DNA of 64,000 nucleotides from JAPLJC01 sp963697965 (GTDB taxonomy: Bacteria > Desulfobacterota > Desulfobaccia > Desulfobaccales > 0-14-0-80-60-11). The notes beneath the pieces were generated by a model that was not told where the DNA came from, searched no databases, and saw only the letters and a list, made by a program, of their open reading frames with translations. Positions 17,773 through 26,552 of the stretch are shown here, piece after piece. Location: positions 2,666,001 to 2,730,000 of the forward strand of contig OY969108.1 of NCBI GenBank assembly GCA_963697965.1, written 5' to 3'. Both the position numbers and the translations under genes were made by a program. Numbering within the stretch: position 1 is the first letter of the stretch; each line of letters opens with the position of its first letter.

Positions 17773-18460
17773 TTTGTCCGTCGGCTACAAGGGGCTTCTG
17801 GCCATCCAGGATGTCTCCTTCGAAGTCAAGCATGGCGAGGTCGTGTCCCTGATCGGCTCGAACGGGGCCGGCAAGACTACCCTGCTCAAGACGATCATGG
17901 GTCTCTTAAAGCCGCTGAAGGGGGAGATCCTCCTGAACGACCAGGTAATCTCCGGCCTTCCCGCCTATGAAGTAGTCAGGAAGAAGATCTCCCTGGTGCC
18001 GGAAGGACGGCGGCTTTTTCCCCGCCTGTCGGTGTGGGACAACCTGCTGCTGGGAGCTTACACTATAAACTCCCAGGAACAGATTGCCGAAACCCTGGAG
18101 ACGGTCCTCAGCTTGTTCCCCTGGCTCAAAGAGCGCGCCGACCAGCGTGCCGGCACGCTTTCGGGCGGCGAGCAGCAGCAGGTGTCCATTGCCCGGGGGC
18201 TCATGTCCCGGCCTGAGCTTCTCATGCTGGACGAGCCCTCCATGGGCGTCATGCCCAAGCTGGTCACAGAAATCTTCCGCACCGTGGAACATATAGCGGG
18301 CGAGGGCGTCACCGTGCTCCTGGTGGAACAGAACGTCTTCGAGGCCTTGCAGGTCTGCCACCGGGCTTACTGTTTGCAGACCGGCCGCATCGTCATGGAG
18401 GGCTCTGGCAGCGAGCTTTTGCAATGCGACCTGGTGCGCCAGGCCTTCCTGGGAATGTAA
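17756..18460 (+). CDS. livF: Liv-type ABC importer ATPase, LivF family
   Basis: 234 residues from ATG 17756 (MLSVHNLSVGYKGLLAIQDV). Walker A is GSNGAGKTTLLKTIMG (about residue 36), the signature LSGGEQQQVSIARGL (about 138) is canonical and Walker B is LLMLDEPSMGVMP. EGRRLFPRLSVWDNL is the usual LivF Q-loop region. With the non-canonical signature in its LivG-type partner, the heterodimer may have one full and one degenerate ATP site. It is the last gene of the importer. Confidence 0.92.
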   Translation: MLSVHNLSVGYKGLLAIQDVSFEVKHGEVVSLIGSNGAGKTTLLKTIMGLLKPLKGEILLNDQVISGLPAYEVVRKKISLVPEGRRLFPRLSVWDNLLLGAYTINSQEQIAETLETVLSLFPWLKERADQRAGTLSGGEQQQVSIARGLMSRPELLMLDEPSMGVMPKLVTEIFRTVEHIAGEGVTVLLVEQNVFEALQVCHRAYCLQTGRIVMEGSGSELLQCDLVRQAFLGM

Positions 18461-18589
18461 TCGGTGCTGAAAGCGTACGCTTGGTTGCCAGGAAGTCCCC
18501 GCGGTTATTCCGACCCGAGGAGTGCAGGCTGCGACTGGCTTTTTTGCCGGCGCCCGCACTCTCTTTCATGAGGTTCTCGAGGGCTGGCA

Positions 18590-19921
18590 ATGGATGACAT
18601 GAAAAAAAGAAGGCTCGAAGAGATTTTTAGGGCCGGGCTCAAGGCCGTGGAGCCGGAAGAGGCGATCAGGCGCCATGTCCAACTGGCCGGAGATCACCTG
18701 AAAGTGGGTGGCCACTCCTACCCGCTCGCCTCCTTCAAGAGGATTATCGTGACCGGGTTTGGAAAGGGAGCGGCGCCCATGGCCAAGGCCCTGGAGGAGA
18801 TCCTGGGAGACCGCCTCACGGAGGGCTGGGTTACCGTCAAGTATGGTCATGGCATTCCTTTGAAAAAAGTCCGCGTAATGGAAGCCGGGCACCCCATACC
18901 CGATGAATCGGGGCTTAAAGCTACCCGCTTCATTCTGGATCACCTGCAGGGGTGTACGGAAGATGACCTGGTTCTGTGTGTGTTCTCGGGCGGGGGCAGC
19001 GCTCTTTCTCCAGCCCCCCGGCCTCCCCTCCAATTAAGTGAAAAACAGCAAACGACCCGGCTTCTTCTCGATTGCGGGGCAACCATTTTCGAGATCAATT
19101 CCCTACGCAAGCACTTGTCCGTCTGCAAAGGTGGCCAACTGGCCAGAATAGTCTATCCGGCCACGCTCGTTTCGCTGATTCTCTCGGACGTGGTCGGCGA
19201 TACCCTTGATGCCATCTCCTCCGGTCCCACCGTGCCCGATTCGAGCACTTTTTCCGATTGTCTCCGGATTGTCGAACGATATGCGCTGTCGGAAAAGCTG
19301 CCTGCTCAAGTTCTCAAGCTGCTGCTCGACGGAGCCCAAGGATTGATCGAGGAGACTCCCAAGGAGGGAGACGCGGTCTTCCAGAGGGTGCAAAACCTGA
19401 TAGTGGGCAGCAACCGCTCGGCACTACTGGCCTCGGCTGAGAAAGCGGCACAACTCGGATACCACACCCTGATTCTCTCGTCCTTTATGGAGGGCGAGGC
19501 CCGGGAAATCGCCCACGCCTTTGCCGCCGTCGGCAAAGAGATCGTGGCGTCCGGGCATCCTGTCCCCCCACCGGCATGTATTCTGGCCGGGGGTGAGACC
19601 ACGGTTACCATTCGCGGCGGTGGCAAGGGGGGCCGCAACCAGGAGTTGGCCCTGGCGGCGGCGCTCGCCATCCAGGGATGGCCTCAGATTGCCATACTCA
19701 GCGCCGGAACTGACGGATCAGACGGACCCACGGATGCGGCAGGGGCCTTTGCGGATGGCGGCACCTGCCAGGAGGCCTTGCAGCAGGGATTAAACCCCCA
19801 AAAGTATCTTTTGCACAACGACTCATATAATTTTTTTAACGAGTTGGGGGATCTCCTGATAACCGGTCCCACCCGCACGAACGTCATGGATGTGATCTGT
19901 TTGCTGGCCCACGCGGGCTAG
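18590..19921 (+). CDS. Glycerate 2-kinase (MOFRL family; TtuD/GckA-like)
   Basis: The protein has 443 residues and starts MDDMKKRRLEEIFRAGLKAV. The N-terminal DUF4147 kinase domain has VTGFGKGAAPMAKALEEIL (about residue 57) and CVFSGGGSALSPAPRPPL (about 133); the C-terminal MOFRL motif region is GGGKGGRNQELALAAALAI (about 345). Members phosphorylate D-glycerate to 2-phosphoglycerate; older annotations name the tartrate-operon member TtuD a hydroxypyruvate reductase. Here glycerate is the product of the reductases upstream, and 2-phosphoglycerate enters glycolysis. It is 11 bases ahead of tartrate dehydrogenase, an arrangement like the ttu operons of agrobacteria. Confidence 0.88.
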   Translation: MDDMKKRRLEEIFRAGLKAVEPEEAIRRHVQLAGDHLKVGGHSYPLASFKRIIVTGFGKGAAPMAKALEEILGDRLTEGWVTVKYGHGIPLKKVRVMEAGHPIPDESGLKATRFILDHLQGCTEDDLVLCVFSGGGSALSPAPRPPLQLSEKQQTTRLLLDCGATIFEINSLRKHLSVCKGGQLARIVYPATLVSLILSDVVGDTLDAISSGPTVPDSSTFSDCLRIVERYALSEKLPAQVLKLLLDGAQGLIEETPKEGDAVFQRVQNLIVGSNRSALLASAEKAAQLGYHTLILSSFMEGEAREIAHAFAAVGKEIVASGHPVPPPACILAGGETTVTIRGGGKGGRNQELALAAALAIQGWPQIAILSAGTDGSDGPTDAAGAFADGGTCQEALQQGLNPQKYLLHNDSYNFFNELGDLLITGPTRTNVMDVICLLAHAG

Positions 19922-19932
19922 GGGGAGGGAAA

Positions 19933-21009
19933 GTGGAGCGCCAGCAAATTGCAGTTATTCCCGGAGACGGCATTGGCAAGGAAGTGATCCCGGAGGGGCT
20001 CCGGGTGCTTGAAGCCGCTGCCGGCAAATACGGCATCGGGATCGAGTTTAAGCACTTCGACTGGGCGTGCGCCGAATACTACCTCAGGCATGGCCGGATG
20101 CTGCCTCCCGACTGGTTCGACCGACTCAAGATCTATGACGCCATCTATCTCGGCGCCGTTGGCTGGCCGGACGTGGTGCCGGACCACGTTTCCCTTTGGG
20201 GTTCTTTGCTGAAATTCCGACGGGAGTTCGACCAGTACGTGAACCTCCGTCCGGTGAGACTGATGGCGGGCGTGCCGTGCCCCCTGGCCGGGCGCCAACC
20301 CGGCGACATCGACTTCTACGTGGTGCGTGAGAACACCGAAGGGGAATACTCGGATATCGGCGGCAAGATTTTCGAAAATACCGAACGAGAGCTGGTCCTG
20401 CAGGAATCTGTCTTTACCAGAAAAGGGGTCGATCGCATCCTGAAGTATGCCTTCGAATTGGCGCAAAGCCGTCCGAAAAAGCACCTGACGGCGGCCACCA
20501 AGTCCAACGGCATAGCCATCAGCATGCCCTACTGGGACGAGCGGCTGCAGCTGATGGCAGCCCGGTACCCGGACGTTCGCTGGGATAAACGCCACATCGA
20601 TATTCTGGCCGCCCAATTCGTGCTGTTTCCAGAACGCTTCGATGTGGTAGTGGCTTCCAACCTGTTCGGTGATATTCTTTCCGATCTCGGGCCGGCCTGC
20701 ACGGGCACCATCGGCATTGCCCCGTCCGCCAACATCAACCCGGAACGCCTGTACCCTTCGATGTTCGAGCCGGTGCACGGCTCGGCTCCCGATATTTATG
20801 GCCGCAACCTTGCCAATCCCATTGGCGCCATCTGGTCAGGAGCGATGATGTTAGGATTTCTGGCTAACGGGAGGGAGCATTACACCGCGGCGCAGGATGC
20901 CATCATCAGGGCCATGGAAGCGATTATCCTGGAGGGACCGCGTACCAGGGATTTGGGAGGCAACGCCGGCACTTCCGAGGTCGGCAAAGCAATTGCGGCG
21001 GCGCTGTAG
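19933..21009 (+). CDS. ttuC: Tartrate dehydrogenase/decarboxylase-type enzyme (isocitrate/isopropylmalate dehydrogenase family)
   Basis: 358 residues from a GTG start after GGGGGAGGGAAA. Motifs: IAVIPGDGIGKEVIPEGLRV, LGAVGWPDVVPDHVSLWG (the latter specific to tartrate/D-malate dehydrogenases), VRENTEGEYSDIGG with the active-site Tyr, TKSNGI with the Lys, NLFGDILSDLGP with metal Asp residues and FEPVHGSAPDIYGR. It oxidises tartrate to oxaloglycolate or D-malate to pyruvate and CO2, needing Mn/Mg and NAD. Following glycerate kinase, and with hydroxypyruvate enzymes in the same block, tartrate is the better guess. D-malate or isopropylmalate activity cannot be excluded. Confidence 0.85.
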   Translation: MERQQIAVIPGDGIGKEVIPEGLRVLEAAAGKYGIGIEFKHFDWACAEYYLRHGRMLPPDWFDRLKIYDAIYLGAVGWPDVVPDHVSLWGSLLKFRREFDQYVNLRPVRLMAGVPCPLAGRQPGDIDFYVVRENTEGEYSDIGGKIFENTERELVLQESVFTRKGVDRILKYAFELAQSRPKKHLTAATKSNGIAISMPYWDERLQLMAARYPDVRWDKRHIDILAAQFVLFPERFDVVVASNLFGDILSDLGPACTGTIGIAPSANINPERLYPSMFEPVHGSAPDIYGRNLANPIGAIWSGAMMLGFLANGREHYTAAQDAIIRAMEAIILEGPRTRDLGGNAGTSEVGKAIAAAL

Positions 21010-21045
21010 GTCCCTTAAACCAAGGTTGCTGCTGCGCTTTCCGGG

Positions 21046-21660
21046 TTAAAAGGTCACATAACCTTCCAATTCGGCTTGCCGCCCCTGCTCCGTCAGTTGC
21101 CGGGCGCAGCCCCTGCAGATGAACTTGGTTTCGGGGTTGGACCATTTGATTATCGGCTGGGTCTTGAACATGTATAGGATCTTGGTGGGAATCCCAGGGC
21201 CCAACAGGTCCGAGGCCACTTCCAACACCCGCCAGCCCAGTATCTCCCTGAAGATCGGAATATTAGTGTAAACGGACAACTGCTCCACCTTGGTGATCGC
21301 TATGGGCGTAGCGCCTTCTTTTCGGCAGATGCTGCACGAAAATGAGACCTTTTTCCCCCAGAAAACGCTGGGAAAACCGTCTTTAGGCAACCGCCGGCCT
21401 TCAAACCAATAAATGGCCTCGTCCAGGGAAGGGGCGAAATGGACCTTGGGAGGGGTCTCATTCAACAGGAAGAACCTGCCGAATTGCAGATCCTGGGGCT
21501 TGGTGGCGGCTTGAAACAAATCTTCGGCATACATCTCCTGACCACCTCTTCTGACCCGAACCCTAAACCTGGTCAGATCGGTGCACAATCGGTTCTCCAC
21601 CACCTCAAACTGAGGCCTGGCAAAGGTTCCGCCTCCGAAGATTTTCTTCAAAAATCCCAT
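21046..21660 (-). CDS. Hypothetical zinc-ribbon-like protein
   Basis: I take ATG 21660 (MGFLKKIFGGGTFARPQFEV) as start; the frame continues to 21711 but that part is not protein-like. About 204 residues. Two CxxC pairs (CSICRKEG near residue 115, CRGCAR near 188) could hold one zinc. No enzyme motif and no membrane segment were seen. It is last in the leftward run after aconitase, separated by about 210 bases, and converges on the tartrate dehydrogenase gene. I do not recognise the family. Confidence 0.6.
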   Translation of the reverse strand: MGFLKKIFGGGTFARPQFEVVENRLCTDLTRFRVRVRRGGQEMYAEDLFQAATKPQDLQFGRFFLLNETPPKVHFAPSLDEAIYWFEGRRLPKDGFPSVFWGKKVSFSCSICRKEGATPIAITKVEQLSVYTNIPIFREILGWRVLEVASDLLGPGIPTKILYMFKTQPIIKWSNPETKFICRGCARQLTEQGRQAELEGYVTF

Positions 21661-21872
21661 GGCGCTTCTTCCCGCCGCGCTCCCCAGTCCTTTCGGACCT
21701 AACGCCGTCAAATCTAACTAGTTGTACCTATTAATCATATCCCTTGATTTGGACAAATGCAATTTTATGCTGCTGAAAAACCTTCTATCCCTTCCCCTCC
21801 GTAAGGTGGCGCCAATTTCTCCAGCCAGTTTTTTCCTCATGGCGCCATTATTGATGCTTACTGCATTAGGCG

Positions 21873-23792
21873 TTACCCTTCCCGGGCCAGGTTCAGGGCG
21901 CCGCCCAACGCCACCAGGCGGCGTTGGCGAGGCGAAAGGTCCAGCCTTACCCAAATTTCCCGGCTCCCTAACTTCAAGGGCAGCCTTTCGGCCCCCTCAA
22001 GTACCAGCCGGCGCACCTGCAGCAGTTCCAGGGTCTCACCCGGATTAAGCAGTTCGTAGTCTCCGGGATTCTCAAAGGTCAAAGGCAGAATGCCGAAGTT
22101 GGTGAGATTGGCGAGATGGATGCGGGCAAAGCTCTTCACCAGCTTGACCCGCACCCCCAGGTACCTGGGGGCCAGGGCCGCGTGCTCCCGGGATGAGCCC
22201 TGGCCGTAGTTTTCCCCGCCGACGATGGCCCCTTCCCCCTGGCCTTGGACCCGCCGGACGAAATCCGGATCCAGGCGGGAAAAGGTAAACTGGCTAATGG
22301 CCGGCAGGTTGCTGCGCAAAGGTAGGATCTGGCTGCCCCCTGGCAGGATGTCGTCGGTGGTGACGTTATCGCCCACCTTCAGCCATACCTCCCCCCGCCA
22401 ATTCTCCGGCAAGGGCGACAGTTGCGGGAAGGGCACGATGTTGGGGCCGCGCACCACCTCCACCGGGGTGCCGGCAGGGGGCGGCGCCGCCAGTGAGCGG
22501 CCGTTCACCAGGTAATAGCGGGGAAAGGGAACGCGGGGCGCCTCACCCAGGCTCCGGGGGTCCCGCAGTTCTCCGAAAATCGCTGCGGCCACCGCGGTTT
22601 CGGGGCTGGCCAGGTAGACCTGATCATCTTTGGTGCCGCTGCGCCCCGAGAAATTCCGGGGAAAGGTGCGCACCGACACGGCGTGGCTGGGCGGGGCCTG
22701 GCCCACGCCGATGCAGCCCCAACAACCCGGTGGCATCAGCCGCGCCCCCGCCTCCAGCAGGGGCAGGAGCCCGCCGGCCAGGGCCAGATTTTCCAGGACC
22801 TGGCGGGACCCGGGGTTGATCTCCAGGCTGACCCGCGGGTGCACCCGGCGGCCCTTCAGGGCCTTGGCCACCACCATCAGGTCCCGGAAGGAAGAGTTGC
22901 CGCAAGAGCCGATGAGCACCTGCTCCACCGGGGTGCCCTCCAATTCCTTGACCGGCGCTACCCGATCCGGAGAACTGGGGCGGGCGATGAGAGGCGCCAA
23001 CTGGTTGAGATCCACTTCCTGGATTTCGGCATAATCGGGCCGGCCCAGGGCCTTCAAAGGGCGAAAATCCGCGTCCCGCCCTTGCAGGGCCATGAACCGG
23101 CGGGTCTGCGCATCCGCGGGAAAGATGGAGGTGGTGGCCCCCAGCTCCGCCCCCATGTTGGTGATGGCGGCGCGCTCCGGCACACTGAGGTGCGGCAGGG
23201 CCGGACCGAAAAACTCCAGAATCTTTCCCCGTCCCCCCTTAACCGTCAGACGCCGCAGCAACTCCAGGATGACGTCCTTGGCCGAGACCCAGGCCGGGAA
23301 CCTTCCGGAGAGGCGCACCCCCAGGATCTCAGGCATTACCAGGTAATAAGGCTGCCCCGCCAGGGCCAGGGCCACGTCCATGCCGCCGGCTCCCAAGGCC
23401 AGCATTCCGGCGCCGCCGCCCGTGGGGGTGTGGCTGTCAGAGCCCAATAAGGTCTTTCCCGGCACGCTGAACCGCTCCAGATGCACCTGGTGGGAGATGC
23501 CGTTTCCCGGCGGCGAGAAATAGAGGCCATAGCGGGCCGCGATCGTCCGCAGAAACCGGTGGTCGTCGGCGTTGCGAAAATCGGTCTGCAGGAGATTGTG
23601 GTCCACGTAACTCACGGCCACCTCGGGCCGGGCCCGCTCCACCCCCATGGCCTCAAACTCCAGGTAAGCCAGGGTGCCGGTGATGTCCTGGGTCAGGGTT
23701 TGGTCGATCTTCAAGGCCACCTCGGCGCCGGGGACCAGGTCCCCGCTCACCAGATGCGCCGCCATAATCTGCTCTGCCACGCTTTTTCCCAT
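21873..23792 (-). CDS. Aconitate hydratase, short about 640-residue form
   Basis: The protein has 639 residues and starts MGKSVAEQIMAAHLVSGDLV. It has the aconitase superfamily layout: SDSHTPTGGGAGMLALGAGG near residue 119, 4Fe-4S cysteines in IGSCGNSSFRDL (about 293) and PPGCWGCIGVG (about 354), and a C-terminal swivel domain with NYGQGSSREHAALAPRYLG. It interconverts citrate and isocitrate. This form is shorter than E. coli AcnA/AcnB and resembles the Aquifex/Desulfobacterota type, closer to LeuC/D. The cluster context (lipid genes upstream) gives no further clue. Homoaconitase or isopropylmalate isomerase is less likely, since both parts are fused at this length. Confidence 0.85.
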   Translation of the reverse strand: MGKSVAEQIMAAHLVSGDLVPGAEVALKIDQTLTQDITGTLAYLEFEAMGVERARPEVAVSYVDHNLLQTDFRNADDHRFLRTIAARYGLYFSPPGNGISHQVHLERFSVPGKTLLGSDSHTPTGGGAGMLALGAGGMDVALALAGQPYYLVMPEILGVRLSGRFPAWVSAKDVILELLRRLTVKGGRGKILEFFGPALPHLSVPERAAITNMGAELGATTSIFPADAQTRRFMALQGRDADFRPLKALGRPDYAEIQEVDLNQLAPLIARPSSPDRVAPVKELEGTPVEQVLIGSCGNSSFRDLMVVAKALKGRRVHPRVSLEINPGSRQVLENLALAGGLLPLLEAGARLMPPGCWGCIGVGQAPPSHAVSVRTFPRNFSGRSGTKDDQVYLASPETAVAAAIFGELRDPRSLGEAPRVPFPRYYLVNGRSLAAPPPAGTPVEVVRGPNIVPFPQLSPLPENWRGEVWLKVGDNVTTDDILPGGSQILPLRSNLPAISQFTFSRLDPDFVRRVQGQGEGAIVGGENYGQGSSREHAALAPRYLGVRVKLVKSFARIHLANLTNFGILPLTFENPGDYELLNPGETLELLQVRRLVLEGAERLPLKLGSREIWVRLDLSPRQRRLVALGGALNLAREG

Positions 23793-23814
23793 ATTTTTTT
23801 CCCGGTTTTCCGGT

Positions 23815-23834
23815 AGCGGCCGTTGGCGGCCGCT
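23815..23834. repeat. GC-rich hairpin between acyltransferase and aconitase genes
   Basis: AGCGGCC (23815-23821) pairs with GGCCGCT (23828-23834) around a six-base loop. Neither side carries a T-run, so it is unlikely to be a full terminator; it may mark an operon break or an mRNA processing site. Confidence 0.35.
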
Positions 23835-23860
23835 CCTTGATTGAATTGTCCTGAAAACAG

Positions 23861-26542
23861 CTAAACCTGCTTAATCTCCAATACCTCTTTCAGCCGCAAG
23901 ACCTCCTGCCGCAGGCCCAGGCTGATGGCGTCATAGTCGGAGGCCTCGGGGACCACCTTAAGCCCCCGTTCCTTCAGTTCCTCCCAGGAATGCGCCCGGC
24001 CGAAGAGCACCCGGATGGGGCGGAGACGGGGCAGGGCCACCCCGGGAGGCCAGGCTTCATGGGAGCCTTGAATATAAACCGGGAGCAACGGCACCTCCAG
24101 CTCCCTGGCCAGGATGGCCACTCCCTTCTTAAACCGGCCCAACTCTCCGCTGGGGGTGCGGAAACCCTCGGGAAACAGGGCCAGGATCCGGCCATGCCTG
24201 AGAATATGGGCCGACACCTGCATGGCCTCCACCACATGGCGGGCCGAGTCCACCGGGATCACCCGGATCAGCTTAAGGAGATTCCGGATCACCGGCACGT
24301 CGAAATAGCCGGCGTAACCCAAGGAGAACAGGTGGGGGCGCAACGGCCCCGGGACCGCATACGCCAGGATGAAACCGTCCAGATAGCTGGCGTGGTTGGG
24401 GCAGAGAATGCATCCCCGGTCCTCCAGCCGCTCCCGGCCGTACACCTGGAGGTGGAACAGCAACCTAAACAGTGGGCCCAGCAGCGACGCCAGCCCCTGG
24501 GTGGCCACCCGGGCCGTCCATTCTCCTTCCAAACCCAACTTCCGGAGCACGGCCGGGGGCGGATCGGTCCTCAGGATGGTCTCCCAAGCCGCCACCTTCT
24601 GCTTAGGCTCCCCGGCGGCCGCGGGATTCTTCTCCTCAATAAAGCCCATAAGCTCTCTCACCGTAAAGATGCCCAGGAAGTCCTCGTCCCGGATCTTGAG
24701 GTTTAACCGGCTCTCCAGGGCCGCCAGCAGCTCCACCAGGCCCAGGGAGTCCAGGCCCAGGTCCAGCTCCAAATGGTCGTCCAGGGAGATCCGGGGGTCC
24801 CCCGTCTGGCGGATCAGCACTTCCAGCACCATCTCGCCCAACGGGGACAACTCTTCCTCGCTGGCCGGCCTTTTCCTTGAGTAGGTTTGGCCAGCCCGCT
24901 CCTGGTAAAGACGCTGGGCTTCGTGCATCTTGACCTTTCCCAGGCGGGTCTTGGGCAGCTCTTCATTAACCAGGACGAAATCCCGCACCCGTTTGTAAGG
25001 CTCCAGGCCCTGGGAGAGGAGCTCCAGGTCCCACTTCACCCTGTCAACAATATCGACGTCCCCGGTTTTTCGAAAAAAGTCCAGGTCCGGCGCCACCAAG
25101 GCCACCAGCTTCCCGGCGCCGGAGTCGGTAGTCACGAAGATCTCTTTGATGGAAGGAGCCTGCAGGTAGTGCTGTCCCACTTCCTCGGAGGAGACCTTCT
25201 TGCCCGAAGCGAGGACGAGGATTTCCTTGATCCGTCCCTTGAGGTACAGGTAGCCGTCCCGATCAAGATAACCCAAATCGCCGCTATGGAACCAGCCATT
25301 CTTAAGGGCCTCGCGGGTGGCCGCCTCATTCTGGAAATAACCGGCCATGACGTTGTCGCCCCGGATGAGGACCTCTCCGACACCCTGGGCGTCAGGATGC
25401 CAAATCCTGATCTCCACTCCCGCCAGATGCCGGCCCGCCGACCCCAGGCGGGGAGCCTCCGGGGGATTGATGGTGACCACCGGCGAGGTTTCCGTGAGAC
25501 CGTAACCCTCCAGCACCTCAAACCCCAGCCGGGCCAGGTCCTCCCCCAGAGATTCCGGGAGTTTGGCCCCACCGCTCACAAAAAAGCGAAACTGCTCCCC
25601 CAGGGCGCTGCGGAATTTCCTTAACAGCGGCCGGGCCGGATTTACCCCCAGATATCCAAAGACCCTCCAGGAAACCCGGAGATAGCCCAGCAGCAGTGGC
25701 CGTACCGGCCAGGGGACCTGCTGTAACTGCCGCCTGAACCCTTGATAGAAGTGCGTGAGCACCTGGGGAGTGACCACCAGGATAGTGACCCTCTGCTCTT
25801 TGATACACTTCCGGGTGGCCTCGGCCTTCAGGGTATCGAGATAGGTGATCCGCGCCCGGGCAAAGAGGGGTGCCAACAGGGTGGCGGTAAAGGGAAAGGC
25901 ATGATGCAGGGGGAGGATGGAGAGCAAATTGTCATCCTCCCGGATGGCCTTGAGTTGGGCGATGCCCTGGCAATTGGCCGCGAAATTCCCGTGGGTGAGC
26001 ATCACCCCTTTGGGCATCCCGGTAGTGCCCGACGTATAAATGATGGAGGCCAGGTCCTCAAGGCGCGGGGAGGGCAGCCCTGCCTCACTTGCGGGTGACT
26101 GCAGCACTTCCTGAAAGTTGATTAGCTTGGCGCCGGAATCCCCACCTTCCCCCACCACCACCAGCCATTTTAGGAACGGCAGTTGTTGCAATTCTGACAG
26201 AGGGACCTTGGGAAAGGTAAAGATGACCCTGGCTTGGGTCTGCTCCAGGGTATAGCCGATGTGATCCCAGCGGGAGACCGGATCCAGAGGCACCGCCACC
26301 GCTCCGGCCAGCAAGATGCCAAAATAACTCAGGGGCCATTGGGGCCGATTCTCCAGGAGGATGGCCACCCGCTCCCCCCTGGCCACCCCCCGGGCCTTGA
26401 GCCACCCGGCCACCGCCAGGCTGCCGCGGTAAAGCTGGCCGCAGGTGTACTCCTGCACCAAGTCCCCTTGCCGGTAGCTAATGGCCACCCGGTCCGCGGC
26501 TTCCCGGGCCGCCCCGGCTAACTGGGAGGTCAAGGTTTCCAT
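23861..26542 (-). CDS. Acyl-ACP synthetase, acyl carrier domain and acyltransferase in one chain (Aas-like)
   Basis: 893 residues with three domains. Residues about 1-545 are an AMP-forming ligase with IIYTSGTTGMPKGVMLTHGN (about 168), GYGLTETSPVVTIN and SGDLGYLDRDGYLYLKGRIK. Residues about 575-650 are an acyl carrier domain with the phosphopantetheine Ser in LDSLGLVE. Residues about 690-885 are a PlsC-type acyltransferase with the NHx4D motif (NHASYLDGF) and FPEGFRTPSGEL. The order differs from E. coli Aas, which has the acyltransferase first and no carrier domain. It likely activates fatty acids, holds them on its own carrier and esterifies lysophospholipid at the inner membrane. Co-directional with the glycerophosphodiesterase 11 bases upstream, consistent with lipid recycling. 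Confidence 0.85.
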   Translation of the reverse strand: METLTSQLAGAAREAADRVAISYRQGDLVQEYTCGQLYRGSLAVAGWLKARGVARGERVAILLENRPQWPLSYFGILLAGAVAVPLDPVSRWDHIGYTLEQTQARVIFTFPKVPLSELQQLPFLKWLVVVGEGGDSGAKLINFQEVLQSPASEAGLPSPRLEDLASIIYTSGTTGMPKGVMLTHGNFAANCQGIAQLKAIREDDNLLSILPLHHAFPFTATLLAPLFARARITYLDTLKAEATRKCIKEQRVTILVVTPQVLTHFYQGFRRQLQQVPWPVRPLLLGYLRVSWRVFGYLGVNPARPLLRKFRSALGEQFRFFVSGGAKLPESLGEDLARLGFEVLEGYGLTETSPVVTINPPEAPRLGSAGRHLAGVEIRIWHPDAQGVGEVLIRGDNVMAGYFQNEAATREALKNGWFHSGDLGYLDRDGYLYLKGRIKEILVLASGKKVSSEEVGQHYLQAPSIKEIFVTTDSGAGKLVALVAPDLDFFRKTGDVDIVDRVKWDLELLSQGLEPYKRVRDFVLVNEELPKTRLGKVKMHEAQRLYQERAGQTYSRKRPASEEELSPLGEMVLEVLIRQTGDPRISLDDHLELDLGLDSLGLVELLAALESRLNLKIRDEDFLGIFTVRELMGFIEEKNPAAAGEPKQKVAAWETILRTDPPPAVLRKLGLEGEWTARVATQGLASLLGPLFRLLFHLQVYGRERLEDRGCILCPNHASYLDGFILAYAVPGPLRPHLFSLGYAGYFDVPVIRNLLKLIRVIPVDSARHVVEAMQVSAHILRHGRILALFPEGFRTPSGELGRFKKGVAILARELEVPLLPVYIQGSHEAWPPGVALPRLRPIRVLFGRAHSWEELKERGLKVVPEASDYDAISLGLRQEVLRLKEVLEIKQV

Positions 26543-26552
26543 GGCATCGGTC

